This document shows positions 1-9,989 of a stretch of 64,000 nt of DNA, piece by piece. A model generated the notes under the pieces. The model was not told the origin of the DNA. It made no database searches and saw only the letters and a program-made list of their open reading frames with translations. Source of the stretch: Monocercomonoides exilis (taxonomy: Eukaryota > Preaxostyla > Oxymonadida > Polymastigidae); NCBI GenBank assembly GCA_001643675.2, contig LSRY02000050.1, positions 372,001 through 436,000 on the forward strand, given 5' to 3'. The position numbers and the translations under genes were made by a program. Every line of letters starts with the position of its first letter. Within the stretch, counting starts at the first letter, position 1.

Positions 1-70
1 GCCGGTAGACACCGAAAAAGGCAGATCTGTTTTTGAATATGACACCTCGAACACATGCAACTCGGCAAAA

Positions 71-895
71 ATGAGAGAAAACAGCTCAGTCGAAGCAACA
101 TTTAATGAAGCTGAGATGAAGGAGAGGCAGAAGAAGGAGGCAGTTACGAAGCTGAAGAAGAACACACAGAAACTGACATATGGAAAGATCATCTTAACAA
201 TCAAGCCAACCGACCTTCTGCTTCCGACTAATGTTGTTCAGGAAGAGGAAAGAAAGGAAAAGACGCCAAAAAGAAAGATGTGGCTGAGAGGCAAAGGGAA
301 TAATGTGAATTATTTGAAGCGGAATGAAGAGAGGAAAGAGTGAGTGAATGGAGCAGGTGCAGCAGACACTGAAGAAGCAGAAGAAGACAGTGAAGATGAT
401 GACAATGACGATAGCGATGATAGTGACGTTGGTGATGATGAAGACAGTTTGGATATAACACGATCTGCTGACGCATCAAATGCCAATAAAACAGTCAAGG
501 CAGCAGAAAGAAAAGCAGACCCAAATACACTCCTTACCCTGCGCTTCTCTCGCAAGCAGCGAAAGACGCTTTCATCAGTATACATAAAGAGCAATCAGAA
601 GAAGTCGCATGTCACTTTCTCACACACCTCAACCATCTCCAGCGGAGAGCTCAGTTCGACCCCTCCGCAGTTTGCCTTTCCTTCAGCCAAGTCCACAAAG
701 GAAAATGAAGAGAAAGAAGACGACGAGAACACAATTGGCTCAGAAGGCAGCAGAAAAGACAGGCAGCACCCGCCAGAAGACACAGCAGCCACATCTTGGT
801 GGCTGTTTCTGTGTCACGAAAACATCTTGTCTTATCTGCCATCAGAGCATCACTCGGCAGAGCAACGCAGGCACGCCTCTGAGCAGCTGCGGTAA
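71..895 (+). pseudogene. Broken low-complexity acidic/basic protein fragment
   Basis: One reading frame runs from 71 to 895 with a single TGA at 341-343. The first part (about 90 residues) is rich in Lys and Glu. The second part opens with a strongly acidic stretch (Glu/Asp/Ser, about residues 6-40 after the stop) and becomes Ser/Thr/Lys-rich. The local base composition is less AT-rich than the flanks, which suggests former coding sequence. From about 780 the better-looking frame is a different one (see next entry), so this is probably the front of a larger frameshifted gene. I recognise no family, and much of it could be a chance open frame in purine-rich DNA. Confidence 0.3.
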
Positions 896-2510
896 ACATG
901 TTTGCGACGGCTTCTTTATGAGAGAGTTTTTCTAGCCAGACAGGCATGCCAATGCAAATGGAGAAGACGGAGGAGGAGAAGGAGGAGTGGATGATTTTGG
1001 GAATGTCACTCCGTGTGAGAGTAAATACAGATAGAATGCAGGGCTGAAGAAGCTGTTTGTGCGATTGACGCAGCAGGTTGGGGAGAAAGAAGGTGCTGTT
1101 TTGCTTCATTCACACGGAGAGGCGCTGTTCCATTTTTTTAACCAACTCAAGTCACCGCAGCTTCCAAAGCCCACAACCTTTCCATCATCTCACACCGGGG
1201 CAACGGGGGGAGTATTGGCAAATGATGCGAACTCGTTTCTGAGCCTGTTGTGTGGAACGAGGCTGTTCAGCTTTGGAGGAGAAGATACTGTGAGAGATGC
1301 ACAAATGATTATGAATATGAGAAAGGAGATGAATGTGTGGAGAGGAGAAAGAAGGGCAGCTGTTGAAGGAGGGGACGAGGCAAGAGACAGTTGAGATGTT
1401 CTGCGAAGAGAGAAAAACATTTGGCACTGTGTCTGATGTGCAGAATAAGATCAATAGAAAGAATGATAATGGCTTCTCTTTTAACACAATTGACAATTAA
1501 ACATTTGCCGTCAACACGATTATTTGTAGACCCGTTTCTGTTTGCTTCGTCTGTCTTAATCAAAGACAAGTTAATATTGCAGTATGCAACCGAAAATGCA
1601 TTTTTTGTTTCTCCGCCGAGAATAACATGCGTCACATCCATCGGAGAAACTCTATTCGAACTGACAGATTCAACACACACAATGTTGCTCCGCTGCGCGT
1701 TGAATAGCCACATAAAGAAGAGCAGCCTTCGATTCTGCCTTTTTCTCTCAAGTTTTCATGTGTGCTTCTTGTCAACATGTGCCCTCTCCATCTTTCTCAT
1801 CCACTCACTTATATCGTCCGCACTCTGCTTTCAGAGATGCTTTCAGCATCTTTCACTTCATCTTCGTGTTCTCAATTCCTTCTCTTTTCACCTCCTGCGT
1901 CACTTCTTTTTCTATTTCTCAGTCCATGTCATCCTCCAGAACAACACCTGCCATCATGTCGTTCTCCACTCAGCCCATTAGCCCTTCTGCCACCTCGTCC
2001 AATCTCCCGCTGCTTCGTCTGCTGGCAACGCGGGCTGCACTCACAGCTATTGTCACCGCTATTGTCACCGCTCTTCGCAAGCTAATGGTGAAGAAGGACC
2101 TGTTCCACAATATTTCAGCCATATTCGAGACACACCATGACCAGAAACCTTCTTCTTCTCCTTCGATGTCCATTTCTGCCTCTCTTATTCAGCAATTGAA
2201 GGTTGTTGGTGCTGCGTTATCACAACAAGCCACACCTTCCGCTTTTGCTTCCGTTCAGCAAACATCTGAGCCTCAGTCGACTTCATTGGTATTGAATGTT
2301 TCAACAAATTCACAAAACATGAATGGATCTTCAAACGCTGCTGTTGATGGAGCTAATACAACTTCTGTTTGCAATGCGATAAATGCGTCAGGAACAGCAA
2401 GAGGAGGAGAAGAAGAACTTCCCTTTCAGATTAAGATAGACCAATTCTCAACTATTCTTCCACATCAGCTGCAGACAAGCATCACCTCCTCTCAGTTTCC
2501 TCTCTCTTAA
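780..2510 (+). pseudogene. Decayed gene remains with a cysteine cluster, unassigned
   Basis: In the frame of position 609, residues encoded from about 820 contain a C-x2-C pair followed by SSCG-K-H-x-C, which is zinc-site-like. They run through two in-frame TAG stops (933-935 and about 1047) into a stretch of normal-looking composition up to 1394. Between 1395 and 1750 all frames are interrupted. From 1943 to 2510 the same frame is open again and reads like real protein (LLRLLATRAAL ... LRKLMVKKDLFHNI ...). I see one old cellular gene broken by stops and frameshifts. The cysteine cluster recalls the zinc regions of ubiquitin ligases, but the resemblance is too weak to name it. Confidence 0.35.
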
Positions 2511-2842
2511 CTTTCTCAATCTCCCTCTCCTTCTCCCTCTTCTCCATCATTCACATCAAATAATTCTCCATCTTCAATTTATGTTCCATTTCCTTCGACT
2601 CATTTTCTTCCACTTCAGTATCGTCAACAAACATTTCCTTCATTTTCTTCTCTATTTCTTCTTTTTCTTCTTTTTCTATTCTCCCAGCCATCTGGAGTAA
2701 TTTCTAAGAATTCTACGATGCGGAGTCTTTTTTCTAAAAACACTTCCTCCTTTTTAAAAGGATGCTCTTTTATCTTCACCAGCAACTTTCGTCCCTGCTC
2801 TGCAAATGTCACAGCTACGATCTTCTTCTTCTTCTTCTTCTT

Positions 2843-2873
<31 letters not shown>

Positions 2874-3380
2874 ACCTTCTTAACCTTCTTTCACTCTTCT
2901 CACCTTTATTTTTTTCCTCTCATCCAATCCCAAAAACTCTTAAACGAAGACATGAAATTCTCCAAATCCGTGAGAACCACGATGAACCCAATACTTATTA
3001 ATTTATCTTCTCCGCTTCTGCCTTCTGCGGCATCTCATTATCCTTCTAATTCTTTTTCGTTCTCTTCTTCTTCTTCCTCTTCTTCCTCTTCAAACTCTTC
3101 TTCACTCTCTTCTTTTTCTTCTTCGACATTTTTTATTATTTTTCTTCTCCTCCGACATTTTCTGATATTTATTCTCCTTCTTCCCGTTCATTTATCGCTT
3201 CTTATTAATATCCAAAAACATCATTTCACACTCTTTTATTATCGTCGCTCACTTCATTTGATTGGATTTCTTCATTTTTCTCATGTGAATAAGACAGTTT
3301 TTTTTGAATACAGAAGGGCATTTGTTAAAAAAAGAAACGTGTTGAAAATGAGAAGAAGATTGATAAGATTATGAAGATAA
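2511..3380. other. Pyrimidine-rich low-complexity stretch, no gene seen
   Basis: The plus strand is dominated by T and C, with runs of TTC and TCT. Open frames here encode poly-Phe, poly-Leu or poly-Ser by composition alone. I see no gene. A (TTC)n array lies inside it. Confidence 0.6.
2821..2872 (+). repeat. (TTC)n microsatellite
   Basis: About 17 uninterrupted TTC units, giving a polypyrimidine tract on the plus strand. Confidence 0.95.
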
Positions 3381-3494
3381 TGAAGATTGAGAGAAAGAAA
3401 AACTTGTTTTGACAGAATATGATGAACGGAAATTGGTAAGTGAAAATTGCTGAGATTTTAAAAAATAAGGAAGTTTAATGGAAATGGGGAAAAG

Positions 3495-3746
3495 TTGGAG
3501 GAGAAGAAGATGATGAACCAGAACAGGAAACTATGTGGCAGGAAGGAATACGTTGAATGTCTAAATCATTCTATCTGTAACTACTTATTCATGACAGCCT
3601 TTAAGCACAGACACAAAGAGCGAGGAAGGGCATTGAGAGTCGGTACTCAGAAGAACTCATCCGTTGTTGAAAATCCTCTTATAAAAACCATAGAACGTGC
3701 AGTCTCCTTTTCAAAGCGATGCAATGTTGAGTATGTCTGCATCTGA
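3495..3746 (+). pseudogene. Short uncharacterised coding-like fragment
   Basis: An open frame of 83 codons (Lys/Asn/Arg-rich, then ERAVSFSKRCNVEYVCI). It can be read past its TGA into another coding-like stretch (ADDVAVHGVVIQYGTAIFG), followed by a TAG. The composition resembles a remnant exon more than random AT-rich DNA. It lies just before the convergent surface-protein fragment on the other strand. No family is recognised and no start can be justified. Confidence 0.25.
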
Positions 3747-3844
3747 GCAGATGATGTTGCTGTACATGGAGTGGTTATTCAGTATGGCACTGCTATTTTT
3801 GGTTAGCTGGAAGCTGTAGACGTGAACGTAACTTCAAAGCTTGC

Positions 3845-5422
3845 CTAGCGAGGAAGAGGTGAAGACGGAATTAACAATGCTGAATGAGCAACCATTATAA
3901 CTTGATCCAGAAGAAGAAGAAGAAGTATAGTGCTATCTGTTTCAATGGAGAGATTTGTTGCGATGAGATGCTCGAGGGAGAAGCTGGAGCCATCGTCGAA
4001 CACGAGCACAGGCGATGAAAAATTGAGAGAGGAGAGGTTGGCGTGGGAGAGAAAGAGGGAGGAAGCGGGGAGAGCACGAAGAGCAGGGCAGGCGAGGTGG
4101 AGGGAATGGACAGATATGTTGGAGAGGCGAAGGGTGCCTCGGGAAGCACAAAGGAGGGTGGAGTTGAGTTCGACAGGCTGGTCGGCTGCGGAAAAGAGGG
4201 AGGAGGACACAGCGAGGGATCCGTCGAGGAGGGAGAAGAGGGAGGAGTGGACAGATGCGAAGGAGGAGTGGAAGGAGAAGTGGCAGTGGGTGAGGATGCA
4301 GGTGTTGAGAAAGGCGACAACAGCAGAGCTGTCTGAAGACAGATCAGAAGAAATGGGGATGGGGGTGGCGAAGTGCACAGGGACAAGACCCCACGAAACG
4401 GATTTGACGCGGATTTCAGCAAGAGAGGTCGGGGCTTCGAAGGAGGAGGAGGAGGAGATCAAGAGGATGTTGCTAATGGAAAGAGCGATGTGGAGGACGG
4501 CTGTGGAGAGGGCGGCGCAGGGGGAAAGCAGTGAGACGCACTGGCGGGCAGAGGAGCCTGTGCCTTGGTCGACGAATATCTGGTGGGCGCGGTAGAAGGT
4601 GATGAAGGGGAGGAGGTCGACATCAAGGTCTGGGTTGGGGTCGGGGTCGGTGTGGGAGGAGTCTGAGCCGCAGATGGAGGTGTTGGTGGAGAGAGAGGGC
4701 TGTGTGAAGTCGAGGGAAAAGAGGGACTCGTTGATCTGGGCGGGGATGGAGGAGCACCGGAGAAAGAGGTCCTTTCCTCGGAAGGCGTCGTTGAGGGCGA
4801 AGCGGAGGTTGAGGATGGAGAGGGGGATGGGAGGGGCGCCAGCAGGGCAGGAGCAGTCGAGGAAGAGGCCGCCGCCCCTGCCGGCTGTGCGGGAGCAGAT
4901 GCACTGGGTGAGGATGCACGCCGACACGCGCAGCTGCGACTTGTCGCAGTCGAGGCACACCATTGCGGCTCCGCCCTCGGCCGACTCTTCGCTCACGCAG
5001 CTGGTGAGCACACACGCCTCGGCAGCACAGTCGATGGCACATCCCCTCTCTGCACACACCAGAGTCGGCCCGTTGCCTGTGCGCACGATGTTGGTGATGT
5101 TGGCAGAGTCCAGAGCGATGGCTGTTCCGGCGTCTGGAGCAGCCAAGCCAGTCGAAGCAGCCAGAGCAGGTGGGCAGACGGCCACGAGGGGAGTGCCAGC
5201 GAGCAAAGAGGAGGACACGGAGAGGGATGTGAGTGTCGCAGAAGTGGATGCATCATAAATTTCGAGGAAAGGGCGCGACAAGGATGCGGAGGCGAGGGTG
5301 CAGTGGTCGAGAGACGTATTCCCTTCTGGAACAAGCACGATAACAAATGCAAGTGGCGTTTGTGGAGTTTGCATGAAAAACAAGAAGCCAGGCAACAGTA
5401 GAGCATCTGAGGAGGAAGGCAT
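3845..5422 (-). CDS. Beta-helix (pectin-lyase-like) surface protein fragment
   Basis: An uninterrupted frame of 525 codons starting at an ATG. The protein is rich in Ser, Ala, Leu and Cys and shows the repeat style of parallel-beta-helix surface proteins: C-x3-C with GRGGGLFLDC at about residues 175-190, then FRGKDLFLRC, IPAQINESLFSLDF, and a (R)QC-x6-PC-x2-L motif near residues 294-306. The same landmarks occur in order in the broken gene at 10.0-12.7 kb, so the two are paralogues. Unlike the 990-residue relative at 59.1-62.1 kb, it has no C-terminal membrane segment and no clear signal peptide, so it is probably a truncated piece. It is clearly more GC-rich than its surroundings. Whether it is still expressed cannot be told. 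Confidence 0.6.
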   Translation of the reverse strand: MPSSSDALLLPGFLFFMQTPQTPLAFVIVLVPEGNTSLDHCTLASASLSRPFLEIYDASTSATLTSLSVSSSLLAGTPLVAVCPPALAASTGLAAPDAGTAIALDSANITNIVRTGNGPTLVCAERGCAIDCAAEACVLTSCVSEESAEGGAAMVCLDCDKSQLRVSACILTQCICSRTAGRGGGLFLDCSCPAGAPPIPLSILNLRFALNDAFRGKDLFLRCSSIPAQINESLFSLDFTQPSLSTNTSICGSDSSHTDPDPNPDLDVDLLPFITFYRAHQIFVDQGTGSSARQCVSLLSPCAALSTAVLHIALSISNILLISSSSSFEAPTSLAEIRVKSVSWGLVPVHFATPIPISSDLSSDSSAVVAFLNTCILTHCHFSFHSSFASVHSSLFSLLDGSLAVSSSLFSAADQPVELNSTLLCASRGTLRLSNISVHSLHLACPALRALPASSLFLSHANLSSLNFSSPVLVFDDGSSFSLEHLIATNLSIETDSTILLLLLLDQVIMVAHSALLIPSSPLPR

Positions 5423-6649
5423 CCAGAAGAATAAAAAAGATTAGGAAGAGGATGAAAGACCGAGAGAGAGAAAGTTGAAAAAGTGCAAGTGAAGATTTTC
5501 GTTTAATAGAAGCATTTTTTTGAACAAAAAATGAAAATTCACAAATTATATTTTTCAATTTTTTAAATAGTGATTTTTTTTTATTATCATCTTTCACTTT
5601 TTTTGACGAATAAATCTCAAAAAGTTCTTTTTTGAATCATTTGTTATTAAATCGAAGTGAACTGCAAATTGTTGATCACCTGTGAAATATCTTGCATAAC
5701 TATCATATTTTTGTTTTTGTGTTTTCGCTAATTGTTTGTTTTCAACATATTTTTTTGGATCTTCAACATCTATTTATAATTTTCTTTTCAATAACGTTGT
5801 TTAACAATTCTTTATTAAAGAAATTAATTTATTGAGTATTGAAACAATCATTATCATGCTTTTCAAGCAAGATAACTTATGTTTTGCAATGTTTATTGAA
5901 TTTTCGATATTTTTTTCTGAAATTATTTTTATTTCAAGATTTTTGTTATGAAAACATTTTGTGATGAATAAAAAATCAACTTTTTAATAACAATAATAAT
6001 ATATTAAACTTTATTTTCATGTAATTTCAATTGAAAATTCTCTTATCACCCCTACCCTTAATGAAATAATTTTTAGATCAAACTTCGTAATTTTTTATGA
6101 TATCAAAAAAAATCACCCATATTTTAACATTAATGAAAGAAATTATATATAAAACAAACAATTGATTCACCAAAATTTCACTGCTTGTTAATATAAGTTA
6201 GTAAAATGATAAAGAAATCCAGTTTAGAAAATCAAAATGTTGTTCATGGCTTGTTGAAACTACATTGAAAATATATTGAACAAAAAGCGTGGACCACAAC
6301 AATAAATGAATCTTATTCAGCAAATATTAACAACTTGAAAATAAAAAATGCTTTAGAAGTATATGACTAACCTGAGAGTTCAATTCTGCCACTTTAATCA
6401 AAGAAAAAGCTATTTCTCATCTATTTCTTAAAAACGACAAAATATTTTAATAAATAAGACTGTGACAATCCTAAAAAAAATGCGTTCGTTGGACACAGAC
6501 ATTTTTGCTTGATTTTGAGCAACAAGAGATAAGAAGGAACAGCTTGAAATTGAAGTGAATATATTATAATGGGCCTATTTGGATAAAATAATTTTTTGTT
6601 ATCAAACTTTGACGAATTATCAATAACTCTCATAAACCTGATGAGCGAA

Positions 6650-6651
<2 letters not shown>
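5423..6651. other. AT-rich intergenic DNA
   Basis: Very AT-rich sequence with short A and T runs. I see no coding, RNA or repeat structure apart from a lone AATCACCCATAT at about 6110, which resembles one end of the MITE at 63.3 kb (see the rejected list). Confidence 0.6.

Positions 6652-6693
<42 letters not shown>
6652..6693 (+). repeat. Poly-T tract of 42 bases
   Basis: Uninterrupted T run on the plus strand. It could be a retroposition tail or replication slippage, but I see no retrogene next to it. Confidence 0.95.
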
Positions 6694-6695
<2 letters not shown>

Positions 6696-6996
6696 TGACA
6701 GACGAGGCAAAAAATGATTTGTCATGTCAGACAGGCTTAAATTTGTCAGTTACTGGAACAGGTGACCGACTTGAAGAATGTTTTCATGATCAAAACCTTC
6801 ATTTTTCATAATAAACTATTTTTTCATGTATTTTTCGAAATAATTTTTAAATGATATTCATTTCAAATAAGCATTATTTTTAAATATATATATATGTATA
6901 TATAAGAAATACATTTTTGTGGTGTGAAATATAAAATAACTAGAATGAGTGAATTAATGAATTTTGAATAGATTTTATTATAGGGTCATATTTTTA

Positions 6997-8649
6997 TTAG
7001 TACCCATTTTTTATATTAGTATCCAAATTTTTCGAAATGAAATATTCGCAAAAAAATTCAAAAAATACAAAATTCGAATCTAATTTGCGTATGACTTTTC
7101 TTTTTCCCTTTCCTCTTTCAATTTCATCAGATGATTTTTTCTCAATGTCGTTCTTGTCTTGAAGTATTTTGAATTTCCTTTTCAGCTTTTTTGTGAAATT
7201 CATTGTTTCATTATTTTCTTCATCCGAAATGTTTTCTTTTTCATTTTCCATTTCGCTTTTCTTTTTCAAATAATCATCCCACTTATTTAGCACCTTTTCT
7301 TCTGTTATTTCTTTACCGTAGAAGTTAAATCGATTTTTATGTAAAGGAAGAGGATTCGTCGATGATTGAGGAAGCTTCATCAGAACTGGACCAGACGAGT
7401 CTTTCGGGACGTAGCTGCATTTGAATGCTCTTTTGATGACCGAAGGTGATAGCGCCGAATGAATTGATTGTTGCAGAGCTTCAACAAGAGCTGTTCTTTT
7501 CGCTGCTGAAGAAGACGACGAAGGTGCTTAGTACTGTGAACTTATTTCTGACTTCAGAACGGTAAATACACCTCGGTCCAGTGGCTGGCAGATGTGTGTG
7601 CTGTGAGGGACGAATGTCACAACATCCACATTTTCTTTTTTGAACTCTCTCCAGATAGTTGGATCTGCTCGAGAAATGTGGGAGCCGATTAGAAGCAAGC
7701 AGTGCGATTCATCGAGTGACATGCGTTGCCTTCTTTCTTTAATTGAAGGGAGAAGAATTGTAAGTGAATGCTTCCTAAATGTTGAAAATTCCATCCATTC
7801 TCATCTGTTCGAACATATCTCAAGGTTTGTAGACTGAAGAGGCTTCAAGTCATCAGGAAGTTTGAGGCTCGGCAACAGAATCACTGATGGAAGTGATTGT
7901 CCATCAGCTGCAACCGCTTCAATCAGTGTAGAATTCGCCATTCGCTCCGCAGATTTAGCGAAACCGGGTTTTGCATTTACCGGATGAACAACATTCCGAT
8001 TGGAGCTGTCGGGAACCCTGATTGAAGACTCGTCCACGTTGAAAATCAGTGCATTGTTATAATTATTGTTCGTTTGAAATTTATTGAGCATATCACACTA
8101 AAGCTTTAGAACTTGTTGGCATGATACGGCAAGCCTGTTCGCGTCAACAATTTTCGAATTAGAAGTCTTCAGCTCTGGATGTCGTTTGATGAAATGGTAG
8201 GCAACTGACTCAGAAACTTTTACATCTGGCGTGTTTTCTTTGATCAAATCATTAACAACATTTTCAATCTAATTAACATTTATTAATACATTTCAAAGAA
8301 TATTGATAAATACGAGTTCATGCATTTTCTTGATGGTTAGGCTAGCTCCAGATAGTGATTCAATTTTTATTTTGTCCAGCACTGTTTGCTCTTTTTCGCC
8401 AATGACCACAGCAGGTCTTCCAATTTTTGAAACGAGTCCGCCTTGTTGAACAGCCTTCACCGAACACTTGATTCGAATTTTGCTGAATTTTTTGCTGTTG
8501 AATACATCCACCATACGCACAGCTCCATCGTTTGCAATATGCACCATTCGCTCCAGTGGATTCCGAAATTGCACATATTTGAATGATAGCATCGCATCAC
8601 GCAGCTTCAGCTGACCCACAGTAAATTTCGTTGCAACTTCCTTTTTCAT
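6997..8649 (-). pseudogene. Decayed DDE transposase, pogo/Tigger/Jerky-like
   Basis: Read on the minus strand from 8649, the N-terminal part (118 residues) has a helix-turn-helix-like character and is followed by IENVVNDLIKENTPDVKVS. The catalytic core follows as FNVDESSIRVPD, then LLLIGSHISRADPTIWREF, then FVPHSTHICQPLDRGVF. This order matches the DDE_1 (CENP-B/pogo/Tigger) superfamily: first Asp in NVDE, then the 'D/G-SH-x-SR' and 'PH-T-H-x-QPLD' blocks. A basic C-terminal tail (TALVEALQQSIHSALSP ...) runs to about 7000. At least four in-frame stops break it: TAG near 8270, TAG near 8096, TGA near 7803 and TAA at 7528. The residue expected as the second Asp appears as Gly. It is an old, inactive copy. 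I could not define terminal inverted repeats. Confidence 0.8.
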
Positions 8650-8829
8650 TTTTCATTTTTTTTGAGCAATGATCATTAAGCCAATTTATTTATTTTATTA
8701 TTATAAATTTCAATTTTCATTGAAATTTAATTTTTTGAACATTAAATGTATATTTTTTTGAATTTAATTCATTGGAACCGACCTGTAACTGATAGAATTT
8801 CAACGGGAGGCTTTTAACCATCCCATTCC

Positions 8830-9890
8830 CCCCCATAAGAAACAGGTTATGCATTTAAATGCATTTATTCAGTTGCTAACATTTTTCTTGTATTCCAAAA
8901 ATACTATTAATAAATCGAAATGTGGGTGGCTGAATAATTGATATCAAAAAAATAGGATCGAACAAAAAAAAATGGGACAAAATATTTGACTTCAGGCATA
9001 TTCATTGAAAAATTATGCACATTTGATTAACTTTTTGTGATCAAAAAATTAGAAAAAAATGGGTTTTTTTTTTTTTTTGGAAAATATGTGAGGTCACTAA
9101 ACATTTTGTGATTAAATCAATGATATTTGTTTACAGATATGAAAATCAAATTTATTTTGAAATATGATTAAGTTTAATAAAGTTTAAAGTGAAACGCTTT
9201 TTTCTTGCTTTGTGCATAAAAAACTTGAATATCCATATTATTCCCCAAATAGGATCTAATAAAATAATGACCCAACAAATAAATCAGGTTTATTCAAATG
9301 AACTCATGTTTACTCGAATCGATCGGATTTTTATGAATAAACAGAGTTCATTTGAGTTACGAAATTTAAGATAAAAAACTAATATTAAATATATATATAA
9401 AATTGATTGCAAAAACATTCAAATATTATTTGCGTATTGTTTATGGTGTTAAAAAAAAATGATATTTATTGTTTTTGTCAAATTTTTTCAAAGATCGAAA
9501 GGATCAAAATATTTATTGAACTGATATAATTCTTTTGCGCCAATATATGATTCATAACACTTCTTCAACATATTCCTTGATTATTTAACATCTATGAATG
9601 CAATCCACATGTTTTAACATCGTTAAAAATTGATGAAAATAAGAATTTCGTGAATAATTTTAAAAATTAAATTTTTTTATATTGAGCAAATAAAATAAAA
9701 TGGATCGCACAAACATATACATTAAAAACTGGTATTTGTTCAAAGATTCGTTTGATAACATTAAAAGACCGTAAAAATCAAAAAAAAAATGCAAACGATT
9801 TTTAAAAAAAAACGAATTCAATAACAAACTTAATTGTTTTCATTATTTCGTAAAATAATGAACAAAACTCAAAAGCTATTCTCTTGCTAT
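8830..9890. other. AT-rich intergenic DNA
   Basis: Dominated by A/T runs, including a T run near 9064-9080. I see no gene, RNA or mobile-element end. Confidence 0.55.
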
Positions 9891-9989
9891 TTACCAGAGC
9901 AACTAACACAGGCATTCTTTTTTGCATGAAAGGTTTCCTGTCTAAACAAGAAAAATGTTATTCCTACAGTTTCAATCCATCGAATGTAG

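Noticed and set aside
2718-3374. Long Phe/Ser/Leu-rich frames in pyrimidine tracts (also 26.2-27.1 kb, 32.2-32.7 kb, 42.1-43.7 kb)
   Set aside because: They are produced by low-complexity base composition, overlap in several frames and lack any natural protein pattern.
6095-6125. Lone TCAAAAA-AATCACCCATAT resembling one arm of the 63.3-kb MITE
   Set aside because: Only about 18 bases match and I found no partner arm nearby, so a solo MITE end cannot be claimed.
6997-8649. Alternative genetic code (stop codons read as amino acids)
   Set aside because: TAA, TAG and TGA all occur inside relics, while TGA and TAA end the intact genes. Ordinary pseudogene decay explains it.
6690-8830. CAGTTAC / GTAACTG motifs near 6750 and 8780 as ends of the pogo-like element
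   Set aside because: Only about seven bases are inverted and the surrounding sequence does not match. Insufficient for terminal repeats.
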